From Desulfocapsa sp. (lineage in GTDB: Bacteria; Desulfobacterota; Desulfobulbia; Desulfobulbales; Desulfocapsaceae), in contig JAOZKX010000153.1 in the NCBI GenBank assembly GCA_029935135.1, positions 1 to 5,889 of the forward strand: 5,889 bases of DNA, given 5' to 3'. How positions within the stretch are numbered: position 1 is the first letter of the stretch; the number at the start of each line of letters is the position of its first letter. The notes beneath the pieces are model-generated. The model saw only the letters and a list, made by a program, of their open reading frames with translations, was not told the origin of the DNA and ran no database searches. The translations under genes and the position numbers were made by a program. This document shows, piece after piece, positions 1 to 5,889 of the stretch.

Positions 1-753
1 ATGCCAGGGCTGTGTTTCCTGTTATTCTTCCTGGGTTATCCGCTTGCGGCCCTGCAGGCCACAGATGTTTTTCTTGATGAACCGTTTGATTCCCTTGAGA
101 AGTGGGAACCTTTTTATTTTTCAGAGATAGACGAGCACTCCTCTTACAGTACCGGGAGTGTTGATGGAGTAGAGTGCCTTATTACCCGAAGCAGTAACTC
201 TGCTTCTGCCATCGTCTTGCGCGATCGTTTTAATGTCTATGAGTTTTCCGGGCTGTCCTGGCGCTGGAAGGTCAGTAATATATACATGAATGGTGACAGC
301 AGCAGGAAAGAGGGAGATGACTATCCCCTCAGGCTATATGTAATGTTCCAGTACGATCCAGACAGGGCTTCATTTTTCAAGAATATCAAATATGAAATTA
401 TAAAGATTCTGTATGGAGAATATCCACCCCATAGCTCCCTGAATTATATCTGGGCCAATAAGCCGCAGACAGAAGCTGCCATAGCAAACCCATACACAAG
501 CCTGACCATGATGATTCCGGTTGTCAGTGGGCAGAGGCATGTGGGCGAATGGCTTGAGCACCGGAGAGATATTGTTGCCGATTATCGTACTGCTTTTGGC
601 GAGGACCCTCCAGCCGTTGCTGCCATTGCTGTGATGAATGACTCAGATAATACCGGAGAGTCAGCGATGGCATATATTGATTATTTACGAATTGACCGAA
701 ATGGTGGCCTTTTAATGCCATCTGACATGGAGAAGCAGGAGTTACACAAATGA
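1..753 (+). CDS. DUF3047 family secreted protein
   Basis: This 250-residue protein of unknown biochemical function matches what I know of the DUF3047 family. Residues about 4-20 form a hydrophobic stretch ending ALQA, followed by TDV, which fits a Sec signal peptide and a periplasmic location. Family-like motifs in the mature part are WRWK (87-90), GDDYPLRLYVMF (105-116), LNYIWAN (147-153), GEW (182-184), RDI followed by DYR (189-196), FGE (199-201) and DSDNTGE (214-220). Their order and spacing agree with the family. The composition suggests a soluble beta-rich fold, possibly carbohydrate-binding-like, but that is inference. The window begins exactly at this ATG, so the true start may lie upstream; the visible signal peptide lacks the usual positively charged n-region, which supports that possibility. 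The stop overlaps the next gene's start by four bases (ATGA), so the two are probably co-transcribed and translationally coupled. Confidence 0.82.
   Translation: MPGLCFLLFFLGYPLAALQATDVFLDEPFDSLEKWEPFYFSEIDEHSSYSTGSVDGVECLITRSSNSASAIVLRDRFNVYEFSGLSWRWKVSNIYMNGDSSRKEGDDYPLRLYVMFQYDPDRASFFKNIKYEIIKILYGEYPPHSSLNYIWANKPQTEAAIANPYTSLTMMIPVVSGQRHVGEWLEHRRDIVADYRTAFGEDPPAVAAIAVMNDSDNTGESAMAYIDYLRIDRNGGLLMPSDMEKQELHK
737..741 (+). promoter_or_regulatory. Ribosome binding site of the mutarotase gene
   Basis: AGGAG lies eight bases before the ATG at 750, inside the 3' end of the DUF3047 gene. It fixes the mutarotase start on the ATGA overlap and supports translation from the shared transcript. Confidence 0.7.
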
Positions 754-1604
754 TTACAGAGCAAAAAACAGCAAATGGTTTTCAGTATATTGAAATAGAG
801 AATAAAAGCTGTACTGCAAAAGTTGCTTTGCAGGGAGGGCATCTGTTTCATTATCAGCAGCATGGCCAGAAGCCACTATTGTGGGTGAGTAGTAAAAGCC
901 ATTTTAAAGAAGGCAAAGCGATCCGTGGCGGTATCCCCATTTGCTGGCCCTGGTTTGGCAAGCATTCTGCAGACCCGACATTACCGCAGCATGGTTTTGC
1001 CAGAACCTCCACCTTTGAGCTGCTTGAAGTCAAGGAGCGTGATGAAAACAGCACCGAACTCACGCTGCTGATGCTGAGTTCGGCCGAAACGCATACGCTC
1101 TGGCCATATCAATTCCAACTGCTGTTACATATTACAGTGGGCCAAACATTGAGTCTGGCGCTCACAAGCAGAAATTGTGACACGAAGCCATTTACAATTA
1201 GCTCAGCCCTGCATAGTTACTTTGCAGTCTCTGAGATAGGCGATGTGTCGGTGAAGGGGCTGGAGGGGAAAGAATATTGGAATGCTCTGACAGGTGATTG
1301 TGAAATACAGCAGGGGAGTATTCATATCCGTGAAGAAGTTGACCGGGTATATCAGCAGACAACGGATCCACTGCAGCTTTCTGACGCCGACAGGTCTGTC
1401 AGGATATCGTCGGCTGGTTCTGCATCAGCGGTTGTCTGGAATCCGTGGAAAGAAAAATCTGCTAAGATGGGGGATATGGAAAACGATGCCTATCGCACCA
1501 TGCTCTGTATTGAGACAGCAAATGCCCTGCAGGATGCACGGACAGTACTACCTGGTGAAGAGCATACCTTACAGCTGAGGTTGACTGCAGCCGCAGTAAA
1601 ATAG
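750..1604 (+). CDS. D-hexose-6-phosphate mutarotase (YeaD/YMR099c-type aldose 1-epimerase family)
   Basis: This 284-residue cytoplasmic enzyme should interconvert the alpha and beta anomers of hexose 6-phosphates such as glucose 6-phosphate. It belongs to the galactose mutarotase superfamily with a beta-sandwich fold, and its length is normal for the YeaD group. Visible signatures are RGGIPICWPWFG (59-70), QHGFAR (80-85), LHSYF (154-158), VVWNPW (228-233), KMGDM (239-243) and CIETAN (253-258). By analogy with characterised members, H155 is the probable general acid and E255 the general base. The arginines at 59 and 85 are likely phosphate contacts, which distinguishes the group from GalM. The start is supported by AGGAG eight bases upstream and the ATGA overlap with the DUF3047 gene. 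The gene ends in tandem TAG codons. No intrinsic terminator follows. The link to the DUF3047 protein is positional only. The specific sugar phosphate is not shown by the sequence. Confidence 0.92.
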   Translation: MITEQKTANGFQYIEIENKSCTAKVALQGGHLFHYQQHGQKPLLWVSSKSHFKEGKAIRGGIPICWPWFGKHSADPTLPQHGFARTSTFELLEVKERDENSTELTLLMLSSAETHTLWPYQFQLLLHITVGQTLSLALTSRNCDTKPFTISSALHSYFAVSEIGDVSVKGLEGKEYWNALTGDCEIQQGSIHIREEVDRVYQQTTDPLQLSDADRSVRISSAGSASAVVWNPWKEKSAKMGDMENDAYRTMLCIETANALQDARTVLPGEEHTLQLRLTAAAVK

Positions 1605-1611
1605 TAGAGTC

Positions 1612-1627
1612 AAGAATAGATATTCTT
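1612..1627 (+). repeat. AT-rich palindrome after the mutarotase gene
   Basis: AAGAATA and TATTCTT form perfect 7-base arms around a two-base centre, just after the tandem stop codons. An A-run follows on the + strand rather than a T-run, and there is no suitable T-run for the other strand either, so this is not a canonical intrinsic terminator. It could be a protein-binding site upstream of the next promoter or a weak RNA hairpin stabilising the 3' end. Confidence 0.4.
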
Positions 1628-1653
1628 TATAAAAAAACTATTGATCTGCAACA

Positions 1654-1681
1654 TTGACTATGGCAGTTCGCCGAATGTAAT
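1654..1681 (+). promoter_or_regulatory. Candidate sigma70-like promoter for the AI-2E/channel unit
   Basis: TTGACT (1654-1659, five of six matches to TTGACA) and TGTAAT (1676-1681, five of six matches to TATAAT) are separated by 16 bases. Transcription would begin near 1688. That leaves a leader of about 27 bases before the ATG at 1715 but only about nine bases before the ATG at 1697, which favours the later start. Assigned by eye from consensus only. Confidence 0.5.
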
Positions 1682-1714
1682 TTAAAATACTCAGAGATGG
1701 GTTGGGGTACAATA

Positions 1715-2788
1715 ATGAAAGATTCGTCTGAAAGAAAGGTTCTCGGCAAGTACATTATTGAAATGGCCGTAAAGTTGTCGATTCTGGCAATGTTGGTTGG
1801 ATGGACATTTCTTTTGGTCCGGCCATTTATGATTCCCGTAATCTGGGGAATGATCCTGGCGGTTGCCATGGAGCCATTTATTAGAAAAGTTACTGCCCTC
1901 CTGGGGGGACGCCGCTCACTTGCTGCAACTCTATTTGTATTGACGATTATTGCCGCCCTGATTATTCCATCGGTCCTTCTGGTTATGGAATCCATTGATA
2001 CTGTACAACTCATCTCGGAGCGGATGCATGAGCAAACGCTTGTCATTCCTCCACCTCCTGCAGAGGTTGCGGAATGGCCTCTCATTGGGGCTAAGGTTCA
2101 CCAGGCATGGCAACTCTTTTCCACAAACCTGGAAGGGGCTTTGAGACAATTTGCCCCGCAGTTGAAAGGCTTTGTCAGCAGCCTACTTGGCTCAGTGGGA
2201 GGCGGACTGTCTGGCCTTTTTATGGTGATTGTCTCAACATGCATTGCTGGTGTTTTTCTGGCAAAGGCCGAAGGAAGTGCAGCCGTTGCTGAGAAAATCA
2301 TTACCCGCTTTGCAGGAGAAAAAGGTGCAGCAACAACAGCTCTTGCCACAGCCACCATTCGTGGCGTGATGACGGGGGTTGTCGGAGTGGCAGTGATCCA
2401 GGCTGTTCTTTCTGCCATTGGCATGGTGGTCGTTGGAGTTCCTGCTGCCGGTCTCTGGTCAGTACTGGTTCTGGTCTTTGCGGTGAGCCAGTTGCCTCCC
2501 ATTATCGTCCTTGGCCCTGTTGCGGCCTATGTTTTTTCTGCTGCTGATACAACAACAGCTGTGATTTTTCTGCTCTGGGCCATTGTGGTCAGTGCCAGCG
2601 ATGGGTTTTTAAAACCACTCCTTATGGGACGCGGTGTAGATATTCCCATGTTAGTCATTCTTATCGGGGCTCTGGGCGGTATGATGCTTTTTGGTATTAT
2701 CGGCCTTTTCGTCGGTGCTGTCGTCCTTGCCATTATGTATACTGAATTTATGGCTTGGGTTGATGATATGCAACCTGTAAATGAGTAA
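1715..2788 (+). CDS. AI-2E family transporter (UPF0118 permease)
   Basis: This is an inner-membrane permease of the AI-2E/UPF0118 family, of about 357 residues, normal for the family. Members include the autoinducer-2 exporter TqsA, and some have been reported as Na+(Li+)/H+ antiporters, so the substrate cannot be read from sequence. From the 1715 start, hydrophobic helices lie roughly at 21-55 (two passes), 68-92, 155-185, 217-275 (several passes), 279-296 and 309-342. A more polar loop lies near 93-150. Family hallmarks are the glycine-rich segment around 158-175, SQLPPIIVLGP (258-268), GFLKPLLMGRGVDIPMLVILIG (297-318) and the closing GALGGMMLFGIIGLFVGAVVLA-type helix. I chose ATG 1715 because GGGG (1704-1707) sits seven bases before it. 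The in-frame ATG at 1697 would add six residues but has no well-spaced ribosome site. The K+ channel gene follows after 51 bases with no terminator, suggesting an operon. Confidence 0.9.
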   Translation: MKDSSERKVLGKYIIEMAVKLSILAMLVGWTFLLVRPFMIPVIWGMILAVAMEPFIRKVTALLGGRRSLAATLFVLTIIAALIIPSVLLVMESIDTVQLISERMHEQTLVIPPPPAEVAEWPLIGAKVHQAWQLFSTNLEGALRQFAPQLKGFVSSLLGSVGGGLSGLFMVIVSTCIAGVFLAKAEGSAAVAEKIITRFAGEKGAATTALATATIRGVMTGVVGVAVIQAVLSAIGMVVVGVPAAGLWSVLVLVFAVSQLPPIIVLGPVAAYVFSAADTTTAVIFLLWAIVVSASDGFLKPLLMGRGVDIPMLVILIGALGGMMLFGIIGLFVGAVVLAIMYTEFMAWVDDMQPVNE

Positions 2789-2826
2789 GGTGGGACTGGT
2801 ATTGTTACCCGGCAGTCAGTTTGCTC

Positions 2827-2832
2827 AAGGGA
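2827..2832 (+). promoter_or_regulatory. Ribosome binding site of the K+ channel gene
   Basis: AAGGGA is placed seven bases before the ATG at 2840. An adjacent second ATG at 2843 would remove one residue only; the spacing suits 2840 slightly better. Confidence 0.6.
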
Positions 2833-2839
2833 TTGAAAA

Positions 2840-3523
2840 ATGATGTCGCATAAAAAACGGCAGTCAGGCAAGCAGCCTAGATTTGGTCTGCTCCTTTTTT
2901 TTCTGCTCTTGTATATTGTGGGCAGCCCTTTTCTTGAGCCATACCCTTCTCTGGCAGTTTATGCCCATATTTCCCTGTCGATGGTCTTGTTTGCTGCAGT
3001 GTATGCTGTGAACAAGAGCCATAACCATCGTTCTTTTGCCTTTGTGCTGCTCTGCCCTCTTCTTCTTCTCTATTGGCTAGGAATTTACGACATAGTGCCT
3101 TTCAGCCGTACTGGTGCCTATCTGCTGTTTGCGGTTTATTATGCACTGCTGGCATATTTGTTTGTCAGCGAGATTAAACAGAGCAGCAAGGTTACCATAA
3201 ATGTACTCTATGCCACATGCAGTCTGTATCTTATTATTGGGCTTTTATGGGGGACACTCTATACTTTGTTGTACCAGTTCAGCCCCGGGGCATATAGTGG
3301 TGTTCTTCTTACTGATACAGAAAATATAGGGCATGTATTTAATTATTTGAGTTTTGTTAGCCTCACCACATTGGGGTATGGGGATATCACTCCCCAGACG
3401 GCAGGTGCGGCCTCTCTTTGTCAGCTGGAGGCAATTTTTGGCCAGTTTTTTACTGCAGTTGTGGTGGCCTGGTTGATGGGGATGTTTATATCTGACAAAC
3501 AGGCTGCAGAGCGTAAGCAGTAG
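2840..3523 (+). CDS. Potassium channel family protein (Ion_trans_2 pore, no RCK domain)
   Basis: This 227-residue inner-membrane protein carries a clear K+ selectivity filter, TTLGYGD (176-182), within SLTTLGYGDITP, so it is expected to conduct K+ passively. Hydrophobic segments lie near 16-31, 38-57, 66-87, 92-112 and 118-146. The pore loop is about 166-184, and a final helix is about 197-218 (AIFGQFFTAVVVAWLMGMF). This gives a six-helix plan with the pore between helices five and six. Helix four lacks the regular arginine/lysine ladder of voltage sensors, so gating by voltage is unlikely. The protein stops about ten residues after the last helix, with no RCK/TrkA_N or cyclic-nucleotide-binding domain to explain gating. 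The N-terminus is basic (KKRQ, KQPR), consistent with a cytoplasmic N-terminus. The gene lies 51 bases after the AI-2E-family permease and is followed by a strong terminator, so it is probably the last gene of that unit. Confidence 0.9.
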   Translation: MMSHKKRQSGKQPRFGLLLFFLLLYIVGSPFLEPYPSLAVYAHISLSMVLFAAVYAVNKSHNHRSFAFVLLCPLLLLYWLGIYDIVPFSRTGAYLLFAVYYALLAYLFVSEIKQSSKVTINVLYATCSLYLIIGLLWGTLYTLLYQFSPGAYSGVLLTDTENIGHVFNYLSFVSLTTLGYGDITPQTAGAASLCQLEAIFGQFFTAVVVAWLMGMFISDKQAAERKQ

Positions 3524-3578
3524 TCAGTAGTTTTTGTAAAAACTTCCAGGAGAGTTCATTCGATGTCTTTGTTTCCAC

Positions 3579-3616
3579 AACTTTGCAGGAACCATTACCA
3601 GTGCAAAGTTTTTTTT
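3579..3616 (+). terminator. Intrinsic terminator after the K+ channel gene
   Basis: AACTTTGCA (3579-3587) and TGCAAAGTT (3602-3610) form a perfect 9-base-pair stem around a 14-base loop. An uninterrupted run of eight T residues (3609-3616) overlaps the stem end. This is a classic Rho-independent terminator and separates the membrane-protein unit from nrdJ. Confidence 0.87.
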
Positions 3617-3686
3617 ACTTTGTTGCTGCAAATAAGGCACGATTTTTCCCCGTTTTAAAGATTTTCCTAAAGAACATCTCTCTCAA

Positions 3687-3736
3687 GTTGTACCATATCT
3701 TGTAGATAGTCCTTGTGTTGTACCGCAGGTATGGTA
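3687..3736. repeat. Cluster of direct and inverted repeats upstream of nrdJ
   Basis: GTTGTACC occurs twice (3687-3694 and 3717-3724), exactly 30 bases apart, close to three helical turns. TACCATA (3691-3697) is the reverse complement of TATGGTA (3730-3736). Within the cluster, TATCT-TGT-AGATA (3696-3708) and TACC-GCA-GGTA (3721-3731) are small dyads. The segment 3690-3705 (core CCATATCTTG) matches 8 of 10 core positions of the NrdR-box consensus CwAtATaTwG as I remember it, but the second repeat does not match well. The downstream dyad lies between the candidate -35 and -10, where a repressor would block RNA polymerase. Confidence 0.5.
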
Positions 3737-3740
3737 TAAA
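3713..3740 (+). promoter_or_regulatory. Candidate promoter of nrdJ
   Basis: TATAAA (3735-3740) is a good -10 hexamer. TTGTGT (3713-3718), 16 bases upstream, keeps only the TTG part of the -35 consensus, so the promoter may be weak or activator-dependent. The start would be near 3747. The overlap with the repeat cluster is the main support for regulation here. Confidence 0.4.
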
Positions 3741-3822
3741 TGCCTATCGTTGAGCTTTTGAAGAATTCATATCTCCTGTAGCCCTTAAATTCATTCATAC
3801 TTCTGTTAATTTATCTTCCGAT

Positions 3823-3828
3823 GAGGAA
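3823..3828 (+). promoter_or_regulatory. Ribosome binding site of nrdJ
   Basis: GAGGAA lies five bases before the ATG at 3834 and decides this start. The ATG at 3821 overlaps this site but is out of frame and runs into a stop after seven codons. Confidence 0.7.
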
Positions 3829-3833
3829 ATTTC

Positions 3834-5889
3834 ATGACTCCTGACTTAACTAAACAGGTCCTGACCGAGACTGCTGAAACAGTTTTAAGCAGACGCTATT
3901 ATCTAAAAGATGACAGAGGTGAACCCATAGAAACCTGGGAAAAACTCTGTCGCAGGGTAAGTGTTGCTGTTGCCGAGGCGGATCGCAAGAGTGATCAGTA
4001 TGAGGCCCTGCAGGAATCATTTTTCAGGATGATGTATCACCTTGATTTTTTGCCAAACTCTCCCTGCCTGATGAATGCCGGTACTGACCTGGGACAGCTG
4101 TCTGCCTGTTTTGTCTTGCCAATCGAAGATTCCATGGACGGGATTTTTACAGCCATTCGTAACGGGGCATTGGTACATAAAACCGGAGGTGGAACCGGTT
4201 ATTCTTTTTCAAGACTACGCTCCAAAAATGCCTCCGTACGCTCCACCCAAGGGGTCGCCTCCGGGCCCCTTTCTTTTGCCGCAGTTTTTGACGCGGCCAC
4301 AGAGACCATTAAGCAGGGTGGAAAACGCCGGGGTGCAAATATGGGCGTGTTACGCATTGATCATCCTGATATTATGGATTTTATCAGTGCCAAAGAAGAT
4401 CAGGAGAAATTTAATAATTTTAATTTTTCGGTTGCCATAACAGATGATTTTATGCAGGCCGTGGAAGATGATGGTGAGTATAGCCTGCTGGAACCTTCCA
4501 GTGGTATGGAGGTCGAGACCCTCGGGGCACGGGCAGTTTTTGAAAAAATAATAGACCTTGCCTGGCATAATGGTGAACCGGGAGTTCTTTTTATAGATGC
4601 GGCCAACAGGGCCAATATGACACCGCAGCTTGGAGATTTTGAGGCGACTAACCCATGCGGAGAGCAATGGCTGCTGCCCTATGAGAGTTGTAATCTCGGC
4701 TCTTTAAATCTTGGTAACTATGTTAAGGACGGTGAGGTCGACTATAAGCGGATGGAAAGCACTGTTCGTGTAGCCACCGCTTTTCTTGATAATGTAATAG
4801 ATTGCAATCGTTTTCCCATTCCGGAAATCGAAAAGATGACTTTACAGACGAGAAAGATAGGTATGGGAGTCATGGGGTTGCATGATATGCTGATTCAGCT
4901 TGGCTTGCCCTATGGCAGCAAAGCCGGTCGTGAGAAAGCAGCTGAAGTGATGAGCTTTGTCCGTGAGAAAGCCGAAGAACGGTCCGTTGAGCTTGCTGCA
5001 GAAAAAGGCGTTTTTCCTGCTTATGATGCGGAGCTGAATAGTTATCCTGCCAGGAGAAATGCGGCACTGACCTCTATTCAGCCCACCGGTACCGTATCGA
5101 TGATTGCCGATTGTGCCTCCGGCTGTGAGCCCTATTTCTCCATTGTTATGATTAAAAATGTGATGGATGGCGATCGTTTGGTCCTTGTCAATAAACATTT
5201 TGAGCAGATTGCCCGTGCCGAAGGATTTTACTCCGAGGAGTTGATGACAAAAGTTGCTGATAGCGGCACAGTGATTGGCCATGATGAGATTCCGGAAGAA
5301 TGGCAGGAGATTTTTCGTACCGCTCAGGATGTGAAGGCAGAAGATCATATCAATATGCAGGCCATTTTACAGGAGAATGGAGTGGATGCCTCCATTTCAA
5401 AAACCATCAACCTCCCCAACAGTGCCACCAGGGAAGAGGTGAAACTCTCCTATGTGCTTGGGCATAAGCTTGGTTGTAAGGGACTCACCGTGTATCGTGA
5501 TGGATCAAGGGATTCACAGGTGTTAAACACCACAGATACCCAGGCTGAGCAGACCGCCACCGTATCAACTGGTGGTGTGGTAAAACTAAAATTACCAGAT
5601 ACTCTGAGTGCTAAGCGCTATCGGGTGAAAGATCAGGATCAGAAATCGGTCTATATCATTGTTTGTTTCGATGAAAATGAGCAGCCAATGGAGGTTTTTG
5701 CTAAATTCCCCTTTGATAACCGGGTGGACTTAAAAGACAAGTCAACCATGTGGACTACCACCTGTCGTCTTGTTTCCCTTGCCCTTCGTTTTAATATTCC
5801 GGCCTCCGAAATTATTAAGCAACTGGATCGTTCAAGTGGACATATGCTTGACCTTCCAGCCCAGTTGAGTAAGTTGTTCAAATCATTTA
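3834..5889 (+). CDS. nrdJ: Adenosylcobalamin-dependent (class II) ribonucleoside-diphosphate reductase, 3' end outside the window
   Basis: This enzyme reduces ribonucleotides to deoxyribonucleotides using a radical generated from adenosylcobalamin, without oxygen. The frame is open for 685 codons to the window edge with no stop, so the C-terminus is missing. The N-terminus begins directly with the large-subunit fold (RYYLKD near 17; no ATP-cone ahead of it). Key residues: C92 in GQLSACFVLP, one of the redox pair; GGGTGYSFSRLR near 120-131; the NPCGE motif N273-E277 with the thiyl-radical cysteine C275; and C286 in SCNLGSLNL, the redox partner. The C275-C286 spacing of 11 equals that of the Thermotoga enzyme as I recall it. 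The phosphate-binding PTGT is at 417-420, and GLTVYRDGSR is at 550-559. From about 583 a TSCPD-type domain follows (KLKLPDTL to the LDRSSGH region). The usual C-terminal cysteine motif that re-reduces the active site should lie just beyond the window. No class I or III reductase genes are visible nearby. Confidence 0.95.
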   Translation, partial: MTPDLTKQVLTETAETVLSRRYYLKDDRGEPIETWEKLCRRVSVAVAEADRKSDQYEALQESFFRMMYHLDFLPNSPCLMNAGTDLGQLSACFVLPIEDSMDGIFTAIRNGALVHKTGGGTGYSFSRLRSKNASVRSTQGVASGPLSFAAVFDAATETIKQGGKRRGANMGVLRIDHPDIMDFISAKEDQEKFNNFNFSVAITDDFMQAVEDDGEYSLLEPSSGMEVETLGARAVFEKIIDLAWHNGEPGVLFIDAANRANMTPQLGDFEATNPCGEQWLLPYESCNLGSLNLGNYVKDGEVDYKRMESTVRVATAFLDNVIDCNRFPIPEIEKMTLQTRKIGMGVMGLHDMLIQLGLPYGSKAGREKAAEVMSFVREKAEERSVELAAEKGVFPAYDAELNSYPARRNAALTSIQPTGTVSMIADCASGCEPYFSIVMIKNVMDGDRLVLVNKHFEQIARAEGFYSEELMTKVADSGTVIGHDEIPEEWQEIFRTAQDVKAEDHINMQAILQENGVDASISKTINLPNSATREEVKLSYVLGHKLGCKGLTVYRDGSRDSQVLNTTDTQAEQTATVSTGGVVKLKLPDTLSAKRYRVKDQDQKSVYIIVCFDENEQPMEVFAKFPFDNRVDLKDKSTMWTTTCRLVSLALRFNIPASEIIKQLDRSSGHMLDLPAQLSKLFKSF

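Larger units (their letters stand above)
3524..3833. other. Intergenic regulatory region between the K+ channel gene and nrdJ
   Basis: These 310 bases contain no credible gene. In order they hold a short A/T hairpin (AGTTTTT/AAAAACT, 3529-3544), an intrinsic terminator (3579-3616), an AT-rich stretch, a cluster of direct and inverted repeats (3687-3736) overlapping a candidate promoter (3713-3740), a leader of about 87 bases, and the nrdJ ribosome site. I looked for a cobalamin riboswitch, which would be of interest next to a B12-dependent enzyme, and saw no recognisable B12 box. Confidence 0.75.

Noticed and set aside
1627..2498. Long - strand open frames opposite the permease gene (152 and 134 codons)
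   Set aside because: They are antisense to a clear UPF0118 coding sequence, and their arginine/threonine/proline-rich translations are typical of shadow frames.
2810..2867. Ten-base direct repeat CGGCAGTCAG at 2810-2819 and 2858-2867, flanking the channel start
   Set aside because: The repeat is short and only two copies occur; one lies in coding sequence, and there is no sign of a mobile element or regulatory arrangement.
3529..3544. AGTTTTT/AAAAACT hairpin just after the channel stop as a terminator
   Set aside because: The stem is nearly all A-T with a two-base loop and no following T-run; the strong terminator at 3579-3616 explains transcript ending better.
3617..3833. Cobalamin riboswitch before the B12-dependent reductase
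   Set aside because: No recognisable B12-box sequence or multi-helix arrangement was found, and such riboswitches more often control B12-independent isozymes or B12 uptake and synthesis genes.
3821..3844. Seven-codon ORF overlapping the nrdJ ribosome site and start
   Set aside because: It has no ribosome site of its own and appears to be a chance ATG within GATGAGG.
4075..4440. 121-codon + strand open frame
   Set aside because: It is an out-of-frame shadow within nrdJ; the overlapping nrdJ frame encodes the redox cysteine and glycine-rich motifs in the same bases.
4842..5348. 168-codon open frame on the - strand, and a 65-codon one at 4870-5067
   Set aside because: Both lie wholly inside nrdJ, whose + strand frame carries conserved reductase motifs throughout; the antisense translations look like no known family.

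Overview
The window reads as bacterial chromosome of moderate, slightly AT-leaning base composition. Every gene lies on the + strand. The gene set is a DUF3047 envelope protein, a hexose-6-phosphate mutarotase of the YeaD type, an AI-2E-family permease, a small potassium channel and a B12-dependent (class II) ribonucleotide reductase. It suggests a Gram-negative, metabolically versatile or anaerobic proteobacterium. A sulfate-reducing Desulfobacterota member such as the Desulfobulbales is my best guess, but this is inference from gene content and not proven by the sequence. I see no mobile element, phage, tRNA, rRNA or CRISPR.

Layout: (1) Positions 1-1604 hold two overlapping genes joined by an ATGA stop/start overlap: a secreted DUF3047 protein and D-hexose-6-phosphate mutarotase. 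(2) Positions 1605-1714 are a short intergenic region with an AT-rich palindrome and a good sigma70-like promoter. (3) Positions 1715-3523 hold a probable two-gene membrane unit: an AI-2E-family transporter, then a six-helix K+ channel with a TTLGYGD filter. A strong intrinsic terminator follows at 3579-3616. (4) Positions 3617-3833 are a regulatory region with a compact cluster of direct and inverted repeats over a candidate promoter. (5) From 3834 to the window end runs nrdJ, which is open at its 3' end. It is the largest gene here and covers about a third of the window.

Functionally these look like three independent transcription units: envelope/sugar metabolism, inner-membrane ion or small-molecule transport, and deoxyribonucleotide synthesis. 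The genes are mostly housekeeping. The parts most worth a second look are the repeat cluster upstream of nrdJ, which may be an NrdR-type or other operator, the pairing of an AI-2E-family permease with a K+ channel, and a possible 20-codon ORF that exactly bridges those two genes. I found no convincing evidence of a previously undescribed multi-gene system.
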